57,423 bases of DNA, from positions 1 through 57,423 of the forward strand of contig CALHOU010000112.1 in assembly GCA_938035945.1 (NCBI GenBank). Reading direction: 5' to 3'. Of this stretch, positions 56,962 through 57,423 are shown in pieces; positions within the stretch are counted from its first letter, which is position 1, and the number at the start of each line of letters is the position of its first letter. The notes beneath the pieces are model-generated. The model did no database searches, was not told the origin of the DNA, and worked only from the letters and a program-made list of their open reading frames with translations. Both the position numbers and the translations under genes were made by a program. Origin of the DNA: an uncultured Granulosicoccaceae bacterium (GTDB taxonomy: Bacteria; Pseudomonadota; Gammaproteobacteria; Granulosicoccales; Granulosicoccaceae).

Positions 56962-57423
56962 ATGGCAGATGTAACCAAAGCACCCAAACAACAGTCAGCT
57001 ACACATGTTGCAATGCAAAAAATCAGGCAACTGATTTTTTCCGGTGAACTGCTCCCCGATTCAAATCACCTAGAAACTGAACTCGCCAATCGTCTTGGCA
57101 TGTCTCGCACCCCCGTACGTGAAGCCACACTCATGCTTCAAGCTCAAGGCTTACTCGAAGTTCAACCGCGAAAGGGCATTAAAATTAAAGCCATATCCGT
57201 GCAAGATATGGCAAACATTTATGCCGTACTCACGGAGCTCGAATGCATGTCGGCCAGAACCGCGGCACAAGCTGGCCTTTCAAACAAAATGCTCCGCCCA
57301 ATGCGCGACACCATACGAGCTATGGACACGGCGCTGGCAAACGAAAACCGCGAAGCCTGGGCGGAAGCGGATGAGGCCTTTCATTTTGAATTGGTGCGCT
57401 TGAGTGACAACCTGTACATTGAA
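56962..57423 (+). CDS. GntR family (FadR/FCD) transcriptional regulator, truncated by window end
   Basis: 154 residues visible from ATG 56962; the frame is open at the window edge. Winged helix-turn-helix at about 18-85 with ETELANRLGMSRTPVREATLM, then the start of the all-helical FCD effector domain (ELECMSARTAAQAGL, EADEAFHFELVRLSDN). FCD regulators respond to small organic acids. Divergent from the Ldh-family dehydrogenase, its probable target. Confidence 0.93.
   Translation, partial: MADVTKAPKQQSATHVAMQKIRQLIFSGELLPDSNHLETELANRLGMSRTPVREATLMLQAQGLLEVQPRKGIKIKAISVQDMANIYAVLTELECMSARTAAQAGLSNKMLRPMRDTIRAMDTALANENREAWAEADEAFHFELVRLSDNLYIE

Overview
The window looks like chromosomal DNA of a free-living, probably marine, Gammaproteobacterium outside the best-known orders. 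The gene order leuC-leuD-leuB-asd-fimV-truA-trpF-accD-folC-SPOR-cvpA-purF is the arrangement known from Pseudomonas and relatives. lysS-prfB-recJ and tesA/ybbA-like/ybbP-like are also standard gammaproteobacterial groupings. Species cannot be assigned from this window alone. I see no rRNA, tRNA, CRISPR array, prophage or insertion sequence. Many genes start with GTG or TTG, and several starts used here are inferred from Shine-Dalgarno placement.

Layout. 1-1170: 5' part of an MFS exporter, divergent from 1410-6319, a complete branched-chain-amino-acid-type (HAAT) ABC importer (binding protein, two permeases, two ATPases), then a TauE/SafE permease (6363-7106). 7117-8498: zinc-free NADPH oxidoreductase and a small membrane protein. 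8862-12375: DUF6502 protein, OFA-type MFS transporter, DUF3179 protein. 12384-27314: a long minus-strand block of core genes for purine, folate, fatty acid, tryptophan, aspartate-family and leucine biosynthesis plus fimV; a glutathione-transferase-like gene sits inside the leu genes, and a LysR regulator (27420-28298) diverges from leuC.

28316-30560: anchored SGNH hydrolase, a DUF3127 protein with an SSB-like acidic tail, and aroC; three copies of a short repeat lie upstream of aroC. 30854-33104: cytochrome b561 and a c'-type cytochrome, divergent from a LysR regulator with a triple half-site motif between them. 33129-38579: relA and a YbbP/YbbA-type exporter, divergent from tesA; then an alpha/beta hydrolase-OsmC fusion. 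40666-43862: a tightly overlapping patatin / thioesterase / ABC-2 exporter operon. 44099-50970: an orphan secreted protein, DUF899, lysS, prfB (with its programmed frameshift), recJ and a COG4255-like protein. 51101-57423: a TVP38-FAD oxidoreductase fusion, an SDR, an ArsR/AHSA1 pair, a redoxin, an Ldh-family dehydrogenase and a truncated GntR/FCD regulator.

Most of the window is ordinary core genome. The best candidates for new biology are the patatin-thioesterase-ABC-2 operon, the DUF3127 protein with an SSB-type C-terminus, the repeat array upstream of aroC, and several specific operator-like palindromes next to regulator genes, above all one covering the predicted leaderless start of arsR. 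No grand undescribed system is evident.
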